Positions 1 through 12,305 of a stretch of DNA of 64,000 bases are shown here, piece after piece. Position 1 is the stretch's first letter; each line of letters starts with the position of its first letter. Origin of the DNA: Pseudoalteromonas luteoviolacea NCIMB 1942 (GTDB lineage: Bacteria; Pseudomonadota; Gammaproteobacteria; Enterobacterales; Alteromonadaceae); contig NZ_AUXT01000112.1 of NCBI RefSeq assembly GCF_001625595.1, positions 1-64,000 of the forward strand, in the 5' to 3' direction. The notes beneath the pieces were generated by a model. It ran no database searches. It saw nothing but the letters and a program-made list of their open reading frames with translations, and was not told the DNA's origin. Both the position numbers and the translations under genes were made by a program.

Positions 1-1
1 G

Positions 2-472
2 CGTGCCTCAAATCAAGCAGGTTATAAGATCACACAAGGCACGACAAACTACCTTGAAGGTCAAGATTACGTTGGTGCAACGGCGGATCAATTTGGCTCT
101 CAAAGCGAGATCCAAGTGATGTTGAATGAAGAAGCCACGGCAAAGCTTACCTTTACTGAACAACTTAACACAGGTGATAAATCAGTATCGGGTCGAGTGT
201 TTGTTGATATTAACCAAGATGGCGACCCTAACGGTAATGACTTTGCGTTAGAAGGCATTGCGATCCAACTAAGCGGCCTGGATCTCTATGGAGAAGTCGT
301 TGAGCTCAGTATGGTAACAGATGCAAAAGGCGCATTTAATTTCACAGATCTGCGTGCCTCAAATCAAGCAGGCTATAAAATCACACAAGGCACGACCGAC
401 TACCTTGAAGGGCAGGACTATTTAGGTGCAACGCCTGATCAATTTGGCTCTCAAAGTGAGATACAACTCATC
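2..472 (+). repeat. Near-identical tandem DNA repeat, period 351 bp
   Basis: The segment 2-120 is repeated at 353-471 in the same frame. By eye roughly 85-90% of bases match, and many differences are synonymous. Other repeat units of the same gene are much more diverged, so this pair looks like a recent in-frame duplication or a gene-conversion product. The array probably continues left of the window. Confidence 0.85.
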
Positions 473-3400
473 TTAACTAAGGATATGCTTCAAACGGAAG
501 AAGCAATTTTTACTGAGCAGTTACATGCAGGGAGCGAAATCCAGGGGCTTGTTTATGCCGATAGTAATACCAATGGTATTTGGTCTGTCGACGAAACCGG
601 GCTATCCGGAGTCACCGTTACTCTGTCGGGTATGACTAAGTACGGCGATGATCTTCAAGTAGAGACACTGACGAACGATCAGGGGATATTTACTTTTACA
701 AACTTGGTTGCAAGTAACGATTCTGGCTATCTAATTACTCAGCAACAACCAGCTGGTTTTAAGGACGGAGAAGAGTCTTTAAACGGTACAGTTATCCCCA
801 ATAGCAATGATATGTTTACAGTGAGGTTGGGTACTAACGAGCAAGTGATGGGGTATCACTTTGCCGAGTTATATCAAGGTAGCATAAGCGGTGCTGTGTT
901 TGTAGATACCAATGAAGATGGTTTGTTATCTGATCATGATGAGCCTATCAATAGCAGTGTGATTTCTCTAACAGGACGCAATTCTATTGGTCAGAAAATA
1001 GAATTAAACATAACAACAAATAGTGCGGGTCTTTTTGAATTTACACAGCTCCCTGAAAGTGATGAACAGGGCTACACACTGACTCAAATACAACCAGAGT
1101 TTTATGTTGACGGATATGAGTATCAAAGTGGCACTTTGATAACAGGATCAAACCAGTCTGATGAGATTTCAGGTTTAGTTTTAGCGCAAGGTGATGAACT
1201 AGTCGCACAGAACTTTACCGAAGGGTTTGGCATTGCCGTTGGTGGTCGTGTATTCGTTGACCCTAATGACTCTGGTATTTACTCAGGTGTCGCGGAGAAC
1301 GCGATAGCTGACAATGAAATAATACTGACCGGTCGAGACCATCGTGGCAACTTGGTGGAGCACAGTGCCTTAACTAATGAATTGGGTGTATATCTATTTA
1401 CTCAGTTGCCTCCGTCTAATTCTGATGGTTATGTGGTATCTCAAAGGCAACAGCCGGACACATATCTCGATGGGCGAGAGTCAAATAGTGGGGTTGTTCT
1501 GGCAAACTCTAAAGGTTCTGACGCAATTGCTATTGGGGTTGTGAGAGAGCTCAAACAGTATGGCAATTTCGACTTTGCCGAATTACCAAAAGCATCCTTG
1601 CGAGGAACTGTTTGGGTTGATGCCGACGAAGACGGCATCTTGGAAAATGATGAGACATTGCGTGTGAGCGCCGCAGAGGTATCGTTATCAGGTGTCACTC
1701 TTGACGGTGAAATTATAGAACGCACAGTGTTAACCAATGAGCTCGGGGTTTTTGAGTTTGGTGCTCTTTATCCTGGCACTTACCAAATTCAGCAAATTCA
1801 GCCTTCAGCTTGGTTAGACGGTAAAGAGCAGCTCGGTGATGGCGGCGGAACCATTGGTGAAGATCTGTTTACAGGCATTGAAATAGCACTCGCTCAACAT
1901 GCTGCAGGTTACAATTTTGCAGAACGCGGCAGTGATTTAGCCGGTAGAGTTTATGTGGACTTAAATGATAACGGCACGCAAGACACCTATGAAATAGGCT
2001 TAAGCTCAGTCAAGCTTTTGATTGAGGGCGCAGATTTAGACAATCAGCCTGTGAAACGAGAAATCTTGACAGATGCTTATGGTCGCTATGAATTTGTCGA
2101 CTTGCCTTTATCAGCAGAAAGCGGTTTTACCATTACGGAGTTTCAACCAGAAAACACTCAAGACGGGCTAGACAGCGTGGGCAGTATTGGCGGTGTACTT
2201 GGTGAAGATCAAATCTCTCAGATCCACATTGAGCGTCATGTCACCAAAGCACATTCGTATAATTTCGGTGAACAGTTAATGGATCCTGCCAGCATTTCAG
2301 GGTTGGTCTGGTTAGATAAAAATCACAACCGAGAGAAAGACGATAACAACGGTCAACGTGGTTGGCTTGTTGAGCTACTTCCAGATCCAATGACAGGTGA
2401 AGGTAATCCATTAGATGCTGAACCGCTTGCAGCCGTCCAGTCGGATGAAAATGGTGAGTACATTTTTCAAGGGCTGCCCGTAGGCACCTATGAAATTAGG
2501 TTTAGACATCCTAAAGGTGGTGTAATTTACGGGTTACCTGTTTCTGATGACCCTGATGCAAGTACGGAAAAAGGCACGATTTTAAACTTGCGAGTTAGCG
2601 CTGGCGAAAACGTACAAAATCAATCACTGCCAGTTGACCCTTCAGGTGTTATTTACGATTCAAAGCTTCGCCTGCCTATAATTGGCGCGAAAATAAAAAT
2701 CACTGGCCCGCAAGGCTTCGAACCTGAATTCCATCTTGTTGGTGGAGAGGCGAATGTTGAACAGACCACCAGCGATGATGGCTACTATCAGTTTTTATTG
2801 TTTGCACAAGCACCAGCAGGGGTTTACGAATTGCATGTTACTGCTCCTAACGGTTATAAGCCGCAGGGCTCGGAGTTACTACCTGTATGTAATAACACAC
2901 TGCGAGTAGGTGCTCGGGATCTGCCAATAACAATATACGCAGAAGAAACGGTTCCAACACTCGATGCACCAATACATGATGCTGATCAGTGCGCCGAACA
3001 TTCTGATCAAGCACTGCAAGACATGCACACGACTCAGTACTATCAGCGTTTTTATATTGAGCCAAAGCTGCCGTCGGGCAATGTCGTTAACAACCATATT
3101 CCACTAGATGCCTTTGGAGATGACCTTGTTAGCGTCAGCAAACAAGCACTTAAACAAGATGTAGTGGTTGGTGAGTTAGTTCCGTATCGTATTAAATTGA
3201 CTAATCAATCAGAGCAATCACTGGCGCCATTGGCTTTTGTTGACCAATTGCCAGCAGGCCTTAAATATGTTGCGGGTAGTGCCAAGGTAGATGGGTTGCC
3301 TCAAGAACCTGTGTTAAACGGCCGACAGTTGAGTTGGCGTGGTAAATCTTTGCATCCGCAACAAGTGGTTAGTATTGAGTTACTCGCGGTGGTGGGTAGT

Positions 3401-4147
3401 GGCGTGAGCGAAGGCAAATATATTAATCAGGCATGGGTGGAGTTTGTTGGTGGATTATATCAATCAGGGTCCGGCAATCGAATTTCTAATATCGGTACGG
3501 CCGCGGTACAGGTAGTACCAGATCCTATCTTCGATTGTAGTGACCTCACAGGTCAGGTATTTGATGACAGCAACCGTAATGGGATACAAGATTCTGATGA
3601 ACAAGGTTTACCTGCTGTACGTTTGGCAACTGCTCAAGGTCTTTGGATCACCACAGATCAATATGGCCGTTATCATTTAGCTTGTGCCGATATCCCACAC
3701 TCTGTGCGTGGCAGTAATTTTATCGTGAAATTGGATGAGCGCAGTTTACCTTCTGGTTATCGTGTTATCACTGAAAACCCAAGAGTAGTACGTTTAACTC
3801 GCGGTAAATCACAACAACTTGATTTTGCTGCAAGTATTCACAGGGTGGCGCGAATTGAAGTAACCAAGCAGTTATTTAGCAACTCAGATATTCAAGTAGA
3901 GTATCAGCAGCAAATGCTGCAATTAATGCAGGCGCTTGACCAAACTCCAACAATATTACGTGTTGCCTACCAGCTCTCAGAGCAAGAACAGTCGACAGCA
4001 GCCGAACAAAAACTTGAAACTTTAATTACTTGGCTACAAGAGCAAGCTGCTCAGTACGCATTGCCAATTACTTTAGAAACGGAAATGATCCCATTTTATA
4101 TACCAGCACTTCCTGCTAAAAAGCAGGCAGGAGTGAGCAGTGATTAA
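2..4147 (+). CDS. Giant SdrD-B-repeat surface protein (5' partial)
   Basis: The reading frame is open to the left edge, so the true start and any signal peptide lie outside the window. At least seven SdrD-B-like units recur about every 350 bp; their V-[FYW]-x-D-x-N-x-[DN]-G starts lie near 197, 550, 898, 1250, 1612, 1951 and 2308. A more degenerate, carboxypeptidase-regulatory-like domain follows (about 2640-2900), then a DUF11 conserved-repeat domain (about 3130-3510), a last SdrD-B unit (about 3540-3830) and a Gln-rich helical tail. Such domains build stalks of cell-surface proteins and the Asp-rich loops often bind calcium. The stop overlaps the next gene by 8 bases, so the two are probably translationally coupled and work together. 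Adhesion or surface display is inferred; no catalytic domain is visible. Confidence 0.85.
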   Translation, partial: RASNQAGYKITQGTTNYLEGQDYVGATADQFGSQSEIQVMLNEEATAKLTFTEQLNTGDKSVSGRVFVDINQDGDPNGNDFALEGIAIQLSGLDLYGEVVELSMVTDAKGAFNFTDLRASNQAGYKITQGTTDYLEGQDYLGATPDQFGSQSEIQLILTKDMLQTEEAIFTEQLHAGSEIQGLVYADSNTNGIWSVDETGLSGVTVTLSGMTKYGDDLQVETLTNDQGIFTFTNLVASNDSGYLITQQQPAGFKDGEESLNGTVIPNSNDMFTVRLGTNEQVMGYHFAELYQGSISGAVFVDTNEDGLLSDHDEPINSSVISLTGRNSIGQKIELNITTNSAGLFEFTQLPESDEQGYTLTQIQPEFYVDGYEYQSGTLITGSNQSDEISGLVLAQGDELVAQNFTEGFGIAVGGRVFVDPNDSGIYSGVAENAIADNEIILTGRDHRGNLVEHSALTNELGVYLFTQLPPSNSDGYVVSQRQQPDTYLDGRESNSGVVLANSKGSDAIAIGVVRELKQYGNFDFAELPKASLRGTVWVDADEDGILENDETLRVSAAEVSLSGVTLDGEIIERTVLTNELGVFEFGALYPGTYQIQQIQPSAWLDGKEQLGDGGGTIGEDLFTGIEIALAQHAAGYNFAERGSDLAGRVYVDLNDNGTQDTYEIGLSSVKLLIEGADLDNQPVKREILTDAYGRYEFVDLPLSAESGFTITEFQPENTQDGLDSVGSIGGVLGEDQISQIHIERHVTKAHSYNFGEQLMDPASISGLVWLDKNHNREKDDNNGQRGWLVELLPDPMTGEGNPLDAEPLAAVQSDENGEYIFQGLPVGTYEIRFRHPKGGVIYGLPVSDDPDASTEKGTILNLRVSAGENVQNQSLPVDPSGVIYDSKLRLPIIGAKIKITGPQGFEPEFHLVGGEANVEQTTSDDGYYQFLLFAQAPAGVYELHVTAPNGYKPQGSELLPVCNNTLRVGARDLPITIYAEETVPTLDAPIHDADQCAEHSDQALQDMHTTQYYQRFYIEPKLPSGNVVNNHIPLDAFGDDLVSVSKQALKQDVVVGELVPYRIKLTNQSEQSLAPLAFVDQLPAGLKYVAGSAKVDGLPQEPVLNGRQLSWRGKSLHPQQVVSIELLAVVGSGVSEGKYINQAWVEFVGGLYQSGSGNRISNIGTAAVQVVPDPIFDCSDLTGQVFDDSNRNGIQDSDEQGLPAVRLATAQGLWITTDQYGRYHLACADIPHSVRGSNFIVKLDERSLPSGYRVITENPRVVRLTRGKSQQLDFAASIHRVARIEVTKQLFSNSDIQVEYQQQMLQLMQALDQTPTILRVAYQLSEQEQSTAAEQKLETLITWLQEQAAQYALPITLETEMIPFYIPALPAKKQAGVSSD

Positions 4148-7100
4148 CCGCTTCGCTTTATCTCCTCTGACGATTCTGTGCGGCCTAGCTAGTGCTACGC
4201 CGCTTGCAAGCTATGCGATGACGCCACCTCTACCTGAGGAGAGAATGAGTGTCTTTAACGCGCAGGTCAATACCGAAAAAGTACTTGTACAAAAGCATTT
4301 TGTATTTAGTGGCCTGAGTGAACCACAGGCTAAACAAGTCGATGTTAGCCGTGTAGTAAAAGACCAGAAATCTGCCGAGTTTATCGAAGACTCAGCAATT
4401 CGTTTTGTCTCGGGTAAACATTATCTTACTGGTACTACAAAATTAGAGATGGATCGCATTGTTAGTTTATTACGTGGTAAGCAAGATATTAGGCTGCACT
4501 TTATTGGCCATGCCGATTCACAGCGTTTAAGTGCGAATGCTCGCAAGATTTATAAGACAAACCAAGGGTTATCAGAACATCGAGCAAAAATCGTTGCGGC
4601 ATATTTTCGTGAACAACTAGGACTGAACAACTCGGTAACAACTACCGAGGGGCGTTCTGACTTAGAGCCTATCGCTAGCAATGCGACACTTGATGGTATG
4701 GCGAGAAACCGTCGTGTTGAAGTTATTGCTGTATATACTGAAATGAGAACGATCTCAGAAGCACATGTTATTGCGCCTCCTGTACGTGACAATGTATGTA
4801 ACGGCAACATTGCTAATAGAGGACCGTTGAGTATTACGCTAGACGGTAAAGCATTTAGCCCAAAAGACAGCGTAAACAATGCAGATAGTCAGCGTTGTGC
4901 TGATATAAACCTCGCTGATTTTAACTTGCAGTTAAAGTATGACCCACTCAACGCGTTACCCAAGCTCAACATTCAACACGCGTTGACCAAGTCCGGTAAC
5001 ACCTTGATGTTAAACCTTAAGGGCTATAGTAACTATCACAGCTTTTTTGATTATGCGGAAGTTCAAATTTTAGCGCCAAATAGCAAAAAGGTGTTGGCAA
5101 AAGTGGCCTTAGATGAAGAGTTATCTGGACGCTGGCGCCTGCCGAGTAACTTGCTCGGTATGAGCCTGAAATATCGTTTTAGAGTCTATGACAAGCAAGG
5201 TCGGTTTGATGAAACTAGCCTTGTGCAAGCAGATTTCAGACCGCGATTTGCTATTGAAAAAGGCAAGCTAGAAGGCTATTTGATGGCGGGGTTTGGGCAG
5301 TCTATGCTGGCCAAACAAAACATCAAGCTACAGGGTGGAACATTGACCTTGTATGGTCAACAAGTGCCTTTACATCATCGTGTTTATTTTTTAGGTCGGG
5401 TTGTTGCCGTAAATCGTGAGCGTAAGTTTGTCCACCAGCAAATCGTTGCAAGCGGATTTCATCGAGCGGAAGTTGCTTTGTTAGATAACCAAGGGCAGGG
5501 TCACTTAATTCATCGTGACCTAGCACTGCCGCAAAGCGATTGGTTTTACGTTGCAATGGCGGATTTGACACTAGGTCAAAACAGTCACAATGGTCCCGTA
5601 TCACTTTTAAGTAGTGAACATAACCGCGATGGTAACTTGTTTGCTGAAGGCCGCTTAAGTGGTTACGTGACTGGGAAATGGCAAGATGAGTATCAAGTAA
5701 CCGCACGTATTGATACGCAAGAACAACCGCTCAATAAACTCCTCTCTGGGCTTCATGAGAAAGATCCCAAAAGTTTGTTCCGTCGCTTAGAAGAAGAGCA
5801 ACACCCTACAGAGTATGGCGATGACTCTGCTGTGACAGATGATGCGCCGAGTAACGGGAAGGTATATTTAAAAGTAGAAAAGGCCCAATCGCATATTTTA
5901 TGGGGTAACTTTCATACTAGAATAAGCGATACAGAGCTGGCTCGAGTGGAGCGTGGTTTATATGGTCTGCAAGCTAAATATATCAGTGAGGCACTGAATT
6001 TAGACGGTGATGGTCAAACGCAGGCTCAAGTTTTCGCTGCGCAAGCAAACACGCTAGCGGCTTATGAGTCGCATCGTTCGACGGGCGGTTCACTCTATTA
6101 TTTACAACATCAAGATATTGTTCAGGGATCTGAGCAGGTCGCAATTGAAGTTCGAGATAAAGTGACAGGGTTGGTGTTAGTCAGAAGACGTTTATCACCG
6201 GGACAAGATTACGACATCGACGCGTTGCAAGGGCGAGTTTTATTAAATCGACCGCTGTCATCGTTTGAGCAAGATGATTTACTTGTACGCACAGCTAGTT
6301 TAGACAGTAACCCCGTCTATTTGGTTGCTCAATATGAGTACACTCCAGGTATTGATAAGTTAGATAACCTGACCTATGGTGCAAGATTGAGCCACTGGCT
6401 CAATGATAAGTTCCAACTGGGGGCTACCCTCAGCCATCAAGAGCAGGCAACATTCGATGATACGTTAGTAGCACTCGATGCGACATATCGTGCGAGCGAC
6501 AGCGCTTACGTAAAAGTGGAATTAGCACAAACCGAAGGCATCAGTGATGTTCAAAGCTCTTTTAATGGCGGGATCAACTTTGAGTCACTACAATCCGCTG
6601 ATCACGGGGTAAAGGCCAATGCGAAGCGTATAGAAAGTGCATTTGAGTTTTCTGATATTGGCTTCAATGAACAGGGATGGGGACAGTTCTATTGGCAACA
6701 AGCTGCTATGGGGTTTAATTCTACAGGCCAGGTAAGCCCTGTAGATACCCAGACATTTGGCACTTTTTGGGAGTGGCAAATCAATGAAAGTCATGCACTA
6801 AATTTGAAGGTCGATGTACAAGATGCTAAAACTCAGCAGCGCCGACAGGCAGCTGAAGTTGGCTATATCTATCAGTTAAACCGCGACTGGAAGGTGAGTA
6901 TGGGTGTTCGTCATGAAAACAGGAAGCTCCCAATAAGATCTACTGAGATTGCGAAACCTATTCAGACGGAAGAAGGCGGACGCACGGACGCCGTTATGCA
7001 AATTGATTTTAGCGGATCTGAATATTGGCAGCCGTATGCCTATATACAAGGCACTGTGGAGCGCGTTCAAGCGCGTGTAGCCAATAATCGAGTGGGTTTA

Positions 7101-8219
7101 GGTGCTGAATTTCAAGTTGCTGATAAGGTTGAACTTAATTCTGAGTTATCTGATGGGAACTTGGGTGAGGCAGGAAAGCTTGGCGCTACTTGGCACTATC
7201 AAGACGACAGCAACCTGTATCTAGATTATCGAGTTGATCCAGATGGAGGGGATTTATTCTCCAATGGCAAACAAAAGAATTGGGTGACAGGTTCGAGGCA
7301 TCGATTCAACTCGGCAACTAGTGTCTATGCCGAACAGATCTGGCAGCAAGACGCCAGAAAAACAGGGCTGACGCATGCCTATGGTGTAGAGCATCGTTTT
7401 TTAGCCGGTTGGCAGGCTGGTCTTGGGTTAGAGCAAGGAAAATTAGAGCAGGGAGAAGACATCATTGAGCGAGATGCCACCACCTTTTCTATTGGATTTC
7501 AGAATGAGACTTGGCAATGGCGCGGTGCTTTAGAGTATCGAGAAGATGAAAATAGTATTGAAACCCGAACGGCTTGGCTTACTAGACAAAATATCCAAGC
7601 CAAGATCAATACAGACTGGCGTGCGCAACTGAGGCTAGATTGGGCTCAAAGTGACAGTTCAATAGCAGATAGTCAGCCGCGAGGGGCGTTAAACAGTGAT
7701 TTTACCGAAGCGCAGTTTGGCGTCGCATATCGACCCATTGCCGCGAGCCCGTGGTCAGGTATTGCGAGTTTTACTTACCTAGAGGATTTAGCGCCTGTTT
7801 CTCAGCTCAGCGGAGTAGGCTTGGATAATACACCACAACAACGCAGCAAGGTGTGGATGCTTGATGTGGACTATCGGCTCACTGAGCGCTGGAAGCTGGG
7901 TAGTAAGCTGGCGCAGCGAGTAGGCGAGATCAGGATGGGACGGGACACTGGAAGCTGGGTGGACTCAGCAGCGATGCTCAGCGTGCTGCGTGTGGATTAC
8001 CATATGATACACAATTGGGATGCAACTTTAGAATGGCGAAACTTGTCTGTGGATCTTGCGCAAGATAACCGTTCTGGCGCGCTTTTGGCTGTTCACCGTC
8101 ACGTAGGGACGCATATGAAGTTAGGAGTAGGTTACAACTTCACGAGCTTCTCGGATGATTTGACTGATTTAGATTACGACTCTAAAGGCTGGTTCTTGAA
8201 CTTGGTCGGCAAGTTTTAA
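4140..8219 (+). CDS. OmpA-domain outer-membrane beta-barrel protein, partner of the SdrD-B protein
   Basis: A 1359-residue protein starting at GTG 4140, with AGGAG at 4129-4133 and an 8-base overlap with the upstream gene. A signal peptide (residues 1-26, ending LASYA) precedes an OmpA-like peptidoglycan-binding domain at about 85-200; it has the [16 protein letters not shown] segment where OmpA domains carry their conserved L-x3-RA-x2-V helix. A beta-rich middle follows, and the last 600 or so residues show alternating aromatic/polar strands ending in a terminal Phe (LVGKF), typical of an outer-membrane barrel. Family knowledge suggests a cell-wall-tethered outer-membrane protein. Its coupling to the giant repeat protein suggests it anchors or exports it; that is inference. 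Confidence 0.75.
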   Translation: MINRFALSPLTILCGLASATPLASYAMTPPLPEERMSVFNAQVNTEKVLVQKHFVFSGLSEPQAKQVDVSRVVKDQKSAEFIEDSAIRFVSGKHYLTGTTKLEMDRIVSLLRGKQDIRLHFIGHADSQRLSANARKIYKTNQGLSEHRAKIVAAYFREQLGLNNSVTTTEGRSDLEPIASNATLDGMARNRRVEVIAVYTEMRTISEAHVIAPPVRDNVCNGNIANRGPLSITLDGKAFSPKDSVNNADSQRCADINLADFNLQLKYDPLNALPKLNIQHALTKSGNTLMLNLKGYSNYHSFFDYAEVQILAPNSKKVLAKVALDEELSGRWRLPSNLLGMSLKYRFRVYDKQGRFDETSLVQADFRPRFAIEKGKLEGYLMAGFGQSMLAKQNIKLQGGTLTLYGQQVPLHHRVYFLGRVVAVNRERKFVHQQIVASGFHRAEVALLDNQGQGHLIHRDLALPQSDWFYVAMADLTLGQNSHNGPVSLLSSEHNRDGNLFAEGRLSGYVTGKWQDEYQVTARIDTQEQPLNKLLSGLHEKDPKSLFRRLEEEQHPTEYGDDSAVTDDAPSNGKVYLKVEKAQSHILWGNFHTRISDTELARVERGLYGLQAKYISEALNLDGDGQTQAQVFAAQANTLAAYESHRSTGGSLYYLQHQDIVQGSEQVAIEVRDKVTGLVLVRRRLSPGQDYDIDALQGRVLLNRPLSSFEQDDLLVRTASLDSNPVYLVAQYEYTPGIDKLDNLTYGARLSHWLNDKFQLGATLSHQEQATFDDTLVALDATYRASDSAYVKVELAQTEGISDVQSSFNGGINFESLQSADHGVKANAKRIESAFEFSDIGFNEQGWGQFYWQQAAMGFNSTGQVSPVDTQTFGTFWEWQINESHALNLKVDVQDAKTQQRRQAAEVGYIYQLNRDWKVSMGVRHENRKLPIRSTEIAKPIQTEEGGRTDAVMQIDFSGSEYWQPYAYIQGTVERVQARVANNRVGLGAEFQVADKVELNSELSDGNLGEAGKLGATWHYQDDSNLYLDYRVDPDGGDLFSNGKQKNWVTGSRHRFNSATSVYAEQIWQQDARKTGLTHAYGVEHRFLAGWQAGLGLEQGKLEQGEDIIERDATTFSIGFQNETWQWRGALEYREDENSIETRTAWLTRQNIQAKINTDWRAQLRLDWAQSDSSIADSQPRGALNSDFTEAQFGVAYRPIAASPWSGIASFTYLEDLAPVSQLSGVGLDNTPQQRSKVWMLDVDYRLTERWKLGSKLAQRVGEIRMGRDTGSWVDSAAMLSVLRVDYHMIHNWDATLEWRNLSVDLAQDNRSGALLAVHRHVGTHMKLGVGYNFTSFSDDLTDLDYDSKGWFLNLVGKF

Positions 8220-8380
8220 GTGGGCTTGGAAAGGATCTCCCTTGGGCATTGGGTGACAAAATGTGCAGTTATCCGGTGCCTTTTATAAACTTTTAATCTT
8301 AAAAATGGCGCTTTATGGGGTTAGGTCATTATGCTGTTTTGCGTTAGAATAAAGCTATAACTCCTTTACACAGATAATGC

Positions 8381-10870
8381 ATGCCAAAGCAGGATCCCTA
8401 TCTCTCAAGAGAACAAGAAAAATACGATAATCCGGTACCTAGCCGTGAATACATACTTGAACATATCAAAGCCAGCACCAAAAAGACCAGCTTTAGTCAG
8501 CTATGTCAGGCACTTAATGTGTTTGATGAAGAAAGACAGATTGCCTTTAAAAGGCGGTTACGAGCGATGGAGCGTGATGGTCAGCTGCATTTTAATAAGT
8601 TTAAGTGTTACGTCATTCCCTGTGATGACGGTCTTGTCAAAGGCAAAGTGATTGGACACCGGGATGGCTTTGGCTTTTTGGAAGTGGAAGGTGAGAAAAA
8701 AGATTGGTTCATCACGCGCCATCAAATGGACAAAGTGCTTCATGGCGATCTAGTTTTTGCCAAAGCAGCTAGCCGCGGCTCAGGTGGTAAAGTAGAAGCA
8801 CGTATTGTCAGGGTTTTAGAGGGCGAACGGGCTCCGATTATTGGGCGCTACTTTGTAGAGCACGGCATGGCGGTTGTGGTGCCTGAAGATCCGCGTATCA
8901 CGCAAGATATCGTTATTTTGCCGGGCGGTGAAAAAGGTGCTCGTCATAATCAAATGGTCCAAGTACAAATTACCCAGCGTCCAAGTAAACAAATGAATGC
9001 AGTGGGTAAAGTGACGGATGTGATTGGCGATCATATGGCACCAGGCATGGAAATCGAGGTAGCACTGAGAAACCATGATATTCCTCATATCTGGCCACAA
9101 GCTGTGGAAGAGCAAGTCAGTAAACACGGCGAACAAGTGTGTGAACGTGATAAAGAGGGGCGTATTGATCTACGCCACCTACCTCTGCTGACGATTGATG
9201 GTGAAGATGCCCGTGACTTTGATGATGCGGTTTACTGTGAGCGCAAACGTGCTGGTGGTTGGCGTCTGTGGGTTGCGATTGCGGATGTATCTCACTATGT
9301 GGAGAAGAATAGCCCACTCGATAAAGAGGCGATTGAGCGTGGTAACTCAGTATATTTTCCTGAGCAAGTGGTGCCTATGTTACCAAAGGTACTTTCAAAT
9401 GGGCTGTGCTCATTGAATCCAAAGGTAGATAGACTCTGTATGGTGGCAGAGATGACGGTGTCAGAGGCAGGACGTTTATCCGGTTATCGCTTTTACGAAG
9501 CGGTTATGAACTCGCATGCACGGATGACATACACCAAAGTGCATCATATTTTGCAAGGTGACGAGAAGCTTCGAAGTGAATATGCTGAGGTGGTACCGCA
9601 CCTGACCGAATTGCACAATATGTACATGGCGCTGAAATCAGCGCGTCAAGTACGTGGTGCCATTGAGTTTGAAACATTGGAAACGCGTTTTGTATTTAAC
9701 GCCTATCGCAAAATAGAGTCTATCGTCCCAGTGGTGCGTAATGATGCGCATAAGCTGATTGAAGAATGCATGATATTGGCCAATGTGTCTGCGGCAAGAT
9801 TGTTGGAAAAACATGAAGCAAGCAGCTTATATCGCGTTCATGATGAACCAGACCCTGAAAAATTGAGCCACTTCAGACAGTTTTTACAAGACTTAGGAAT
9901 TGAGAGCATAATAGGTCATGAGCCGACACCGCTGGAACTTACCGAAGCATTAAATGCACTGGGTGAGCGTCCAGAAACCGAACTGATCCAAACCATGCTA
10001 TTACGCTCAATGAAACAGGCCGTCTATCAACCCGATAATATTGGCCACTATGGATTGGCGTTAAAAGCGTATGCTCACTTTACCTCGCCAATTAGACGTT
10101 ACCCAGATCTGGTTGTGCATCGTGCAATTAAGGGCATTTTAGCGCAGCAAGGGCTGCAAGTCTCTGGTGCTTACGTCTATTCTGATGATGAAGCCGATCA
10201 GTTGGGTGAGCAATGCTCTATGACAGAACGTCGCGCCGATGATGCAACTCGCGAAGTGGCAGATTGGCTTAAATGCGAGTTTATGCAAGATCATGTCGGT
10301 AACGAATTCTCTGGGGTGATTTCGTCGGTAACCAATTTTGGGCTATTTGTACGCCTAGATGAATTACAGATTGATGGTCTCATCCACGTCAGTAATTTAG
10401 GTCATGAGTACTTCCATTTTGATGGTGCAAAACATTGCTTAGTGGGTGAGCACAGCAAAACGGTTTACCGCTTAGGTGATAAGCTCAGTGTTGTGGTGGC
10501 GTCGGTGAGTTTAGATGAAAGGCGTATTAACCTTGCTTTAGCGGACGAAGCAGAGGCAGATCGTTATGCGCGTAGGCGTAAAAAACAGAAGCCGGAAAAA
10601 GCCGCAAATAGCAGTGTGCGTGCTCAGTTAAAGGCTGGAAAGATACCGCACGAGAAGCCAGCTAAATCGGAAGAAATAGCAGAAAAAGATAGTAAAAAAG
10701 CGAAAAAACGTAAAAAGACCACGCCAAAAGGTGTGGTGAAAAAGAGTAAAAAAGCGAGCGTCTCAGGTGCGAAAAAGGCGACGAAAAAGAGTGTAGGAAA
10801 GAAGTCTACGAAAGCGAAACGATCTGGGAAAAACGCCCGTAAGCGACAAAAGAACAGTGCTGGAGCATAA
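8381..10870 (+). CDS. rnr: Ribonuclease R
   Basis: Processive 3'-5' exoribonuclease (829 residues) that degrades structured RNA and works in rRNA/tRNA quality control and cold adaptation. Order: winged-helix domain (about 22-80), two cold-shock/OB domains (about 85-230), RNB catalytic domain (about 262-590), S1 domain (about 640-725) and a Lys-rich tail (about 730-829) typical of RNase R rather than RNase II. The RNB acidic cluster reads DGEDARDFDDAVY; D273, D279, D281 and D282 match the magnesium ligands of the E. coli enzyme. Followed after 3 bases by rlmB, the usual gammaproteobacterial pairing. Confidence 0.98.
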   Translation: MPKQDPYLSREQEKYDNPVPSREYILEHIKASTKKTSFSQLCQALNVFDEERQIAFKRRLRAMERDGQLHFNKFKCYVIPCDDGLVKGKVIGHRDGFGFLEVEGEKKDWFITRHQMDKVLHGDLVFAKAASRGSGGKVEARIVRVLEGERAPIIGRYFVEHGMAVVVPEDPRITQDIVILPGGEKGARHNQMVQVQITQRPSKQMNAVGKVTDVIGDHMAPGMEIEVALRNHDIPHIWPQAVEEQVSKHGEQVCERDKEGRIDLRHLPLLTIDGEDARDFDDAVYCERKRAGGWRLWVAIADVSHYVEKNSPLDKEAIERGNSVYFPEQVVPMLPKVLSNGLCSLNPKVDRLCMVAEMTVSEAGRLSGYRFYEAVMNSHARMTYTKVHHILQGDEKLRSEYAEVVPHLTELHNMYMALKSARQVRGAIEFETLETRFVFNAYRKIESIVPVVRNDAHKLIEECMILANVSAARLLEKHEASSLYRVHDEPDPEKLSHFRQFLQDLGIESIIGHEPTPLELTEALNALGERPETELIQTMLLRSMKQAVYQPDNIGHYGLALKAYAHFTSPIRRYPDLVVHRAIKGILAQQGLQVSGAYVYSDDEADQLGEQCSMTERRADDATREVADWLKCEFMQDHVGNEFSGVISSVTNFGLFVRLDELQIDGLIHVSNLGHEYFHFDGAKHCLVGEHSKTVYRLGDKLSVVVASVSLDERRINLALADEAEADRYARRRKKQKPEKAANSSVRAQLKAGKIPHEKPAKSEEIAEKDSKKAKKRKKTTPKGVVKKSKKASVSGAKKATKKSVGKKSTKAKRSGKNARKRQKNSAGA

Positions 10871-10873
10871 ATT

Positions 10874-11611
10874 TTGAGTAATGAATTAATTTTTGGTTTT
10901 CATTCTATCGAAGCTATTTTGGCAAAAGAGCCAGAACGATTTTTAGAAATCTACGCGCTTAAAGGGCGAGATGATAAGCGTTTAAGTGCCGTGGTTAATG
11001 AAGCACGCAAGTTTGGTATCTCTGTGCAGTTTATGCAGAGAAAAGCGCTAGACAATAAGGCTAAAGGTGAACAGCATCAAGGAATTATTGCCAATGTTAA
11101 GGCGCCAAAAGCTCTGAATGAAAATGACTTAAAGGCCATTATTGACGCAAATAGTATGCCATTTTTCTTGGTGTTAGATGGCGTAACTGACCCTCATAAT
11201 TTAGGTGCATGCTTACGCAGTGCCGATGCAGCAGGCGTACATGCTGTGATCGTTCCAAAAGATAAATCAGCCAAGCTTAATGGTACAGCACGTAAAGTTG
11301 CATGTGGCGCCGCAGAAACGGTGCCTCTTATTCAAGTAACGAACTTAGCGAGAACATTGCGTGAAATTAAAGACGCAGGAGTATGGGTTGTAGGTACTGC
11401 TGGTGAAACAGACAATGAAATCTTTACGTCTGATTTGAAAGGGCCTGTTGCTATAGTTATGGGTGCTGAAGGAGAAGGAATGCGCAGATTAACCCGAGAG
11501 CATTGTGACTTATTAGTAAAAATCCCTATGGTTGGCACGGTATCTAGTTTAAATGTATCTGTGGCAACCGGTGTGTGTCTGTTTGAAGTGCTGCGTCAAC
11601 GTAGCCTTTAA
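10874..11611 (+). CDS. rlmB: 23S rRNA (guanosine-2'-O-)-methyltransferase RlmB
   Basis: SpoU-family (SPOUT, trefoil-knot) methyltransferase of 245 residues that methylates the 2'-O of G2251 in 23S rRNA using S-adenosylmethionine. An N-terminal SpoU substrate-binding domain (about 1-75) precedes the knotted catalytic domain, with the motifs [27 protein letters not shown] and [13 protein letters not shown]. The start is TTG at 10874: no in-frame ATG lies near, and the family N-terminus ([15 protein letters not shown]) begins there. The GGAG of its ribosome site lies inside the end of rnr, so expression is coupled to rnr. Confidence 0.97.
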   Translation: MSNELIFGFHSIEAILAKEPERFLEIYALKGRDDKRLSAVVNEARKFGISVQFMQRKALDNKAKGEQHQGIIANVKAPKALNENDLKAIIDANSMPFFLVLDGVTDPHNLGACLRSADAAGVHAVIVPKDKSAKLNGTARKVACGAAETVPLIQVTNLARTLREIKDAGVWVVGTAGETDNEIFTSDLKGPVAIVMGAEGEGMRRLTREHCDLLVKIPMVGTVSSLNVSVATGVCLFEVLRQRSL

Positions 11612-11620
11612 ACAATTAAT

Positions 11621-11655
11621 ACTACAGACTCTAGCTAAGTAGAAGAGTCTGTAGT
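11621..11655. terminator. Convergent-gene hairpin between rlmB and yjjG
   Basis: A perfect 12-base inverted repeat, ACTACAGACTCT / AGAGTCTGTAGT, with an 11-base loop lies just after rlmB. Its right half is inside the last codons of yjjG on the other strand. No long U-tract follows in either direction, so bidirectional termination is likely but not certain. Confidence 0.6.
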
Positions 11656-12305
11656 GCATTCAGTGAATTAACCTGATAAGTCGGTTTTATATCTTCCGGA
11701 CACACTTGTCCTTCGTGTTGCAACCAGCAACTATCTATACCAAATCTATTAGCACCCAGAATATCGCTTTTTGGCGTGTCTCCCACCATTAATACCTGAT
11801 TTTTATTTGGATTACCCAGTAGATCAAAAGTATGTTCAAATACTTGAGGGTCTGGTTTAGCTACGCCTACCAGCTCGGAGATCACTACTTGATCAAAGAA
11901 ATGACTGAAACCTGTCTTGTTCAATCGCTTCTGTTGCAGAGCGCTAAAACCATTTGTAATGATACTCATAGAGGTGTTTGGGTTTAATGCTTTTAACAGA
12001 GACTCTGCGCCTGGAAGTGGTGTGCAGATCTGTGCCATTGAATTTAAAAAGCCGATATTTAGGGTTTCGGGTGATATTGAGAGTTTATCTCCCCATGCTG
12101 TAAAACGTGTAACCTGTAAGGTATGTGCGTCAATTTTCCCTTCTTGATACAGAAGCCATAAGGGCGCGTTTACTTTCTGGTATTCATTGAAGTCCGTGTG
12201 GCTGAATTCAACATCATACTCAGCAAAGAGAGTTTTAAGTCCCAAATATGCATCGAAATGAAACAATGTTTCATCTGCATCAAATAAAATATGTGTGTAT
12301 TTCAT
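11631..12305 (-). CDS. yjjG: HAD-family pyrimidine 5'-nucleotidase YjjG
   Basis: Haloacid-dehalogenase phosphatase of 224 residues. Motif I is FDADETLF, with D9 the nucleophile and D11 the acid/base; motif II is SIITNG, motif III has the Lys in VAKPDPQVF, and motif IV is MVGDTPKSDILGA. A helical cap sits between motifs I and II. YjjG of E. coli hydrolyses dUMP, dTMP and 5-fluoro-dUMP and helps keep non-canonical pyrimidines out of DNA. The start overlaps the stop of yjjX by 4 bases (ATGA), so the two housecleaning enzymes form one operon. Confidence 0.9.
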   Translation of the reverse strand: MKYTHILFDADETLFHFDAYLGLKTLFAEYDVEFSHTDFNEYQKVNAPLWLLYQEGKIDAHTLQVTRFTAWGDKLSISPETLNIGFLNSMAQICTPLPGAESLLKALNPNTSMSIITNGFSALQQKRLNKTGFSHFFDQVVISELVGVAKPDPQVFEHTFDLLGNPNKNQVLMVGDTPKSDILGANRFGIDSCWLQHEGQVCPEDIKPTYQVNSLNALQTLLLS

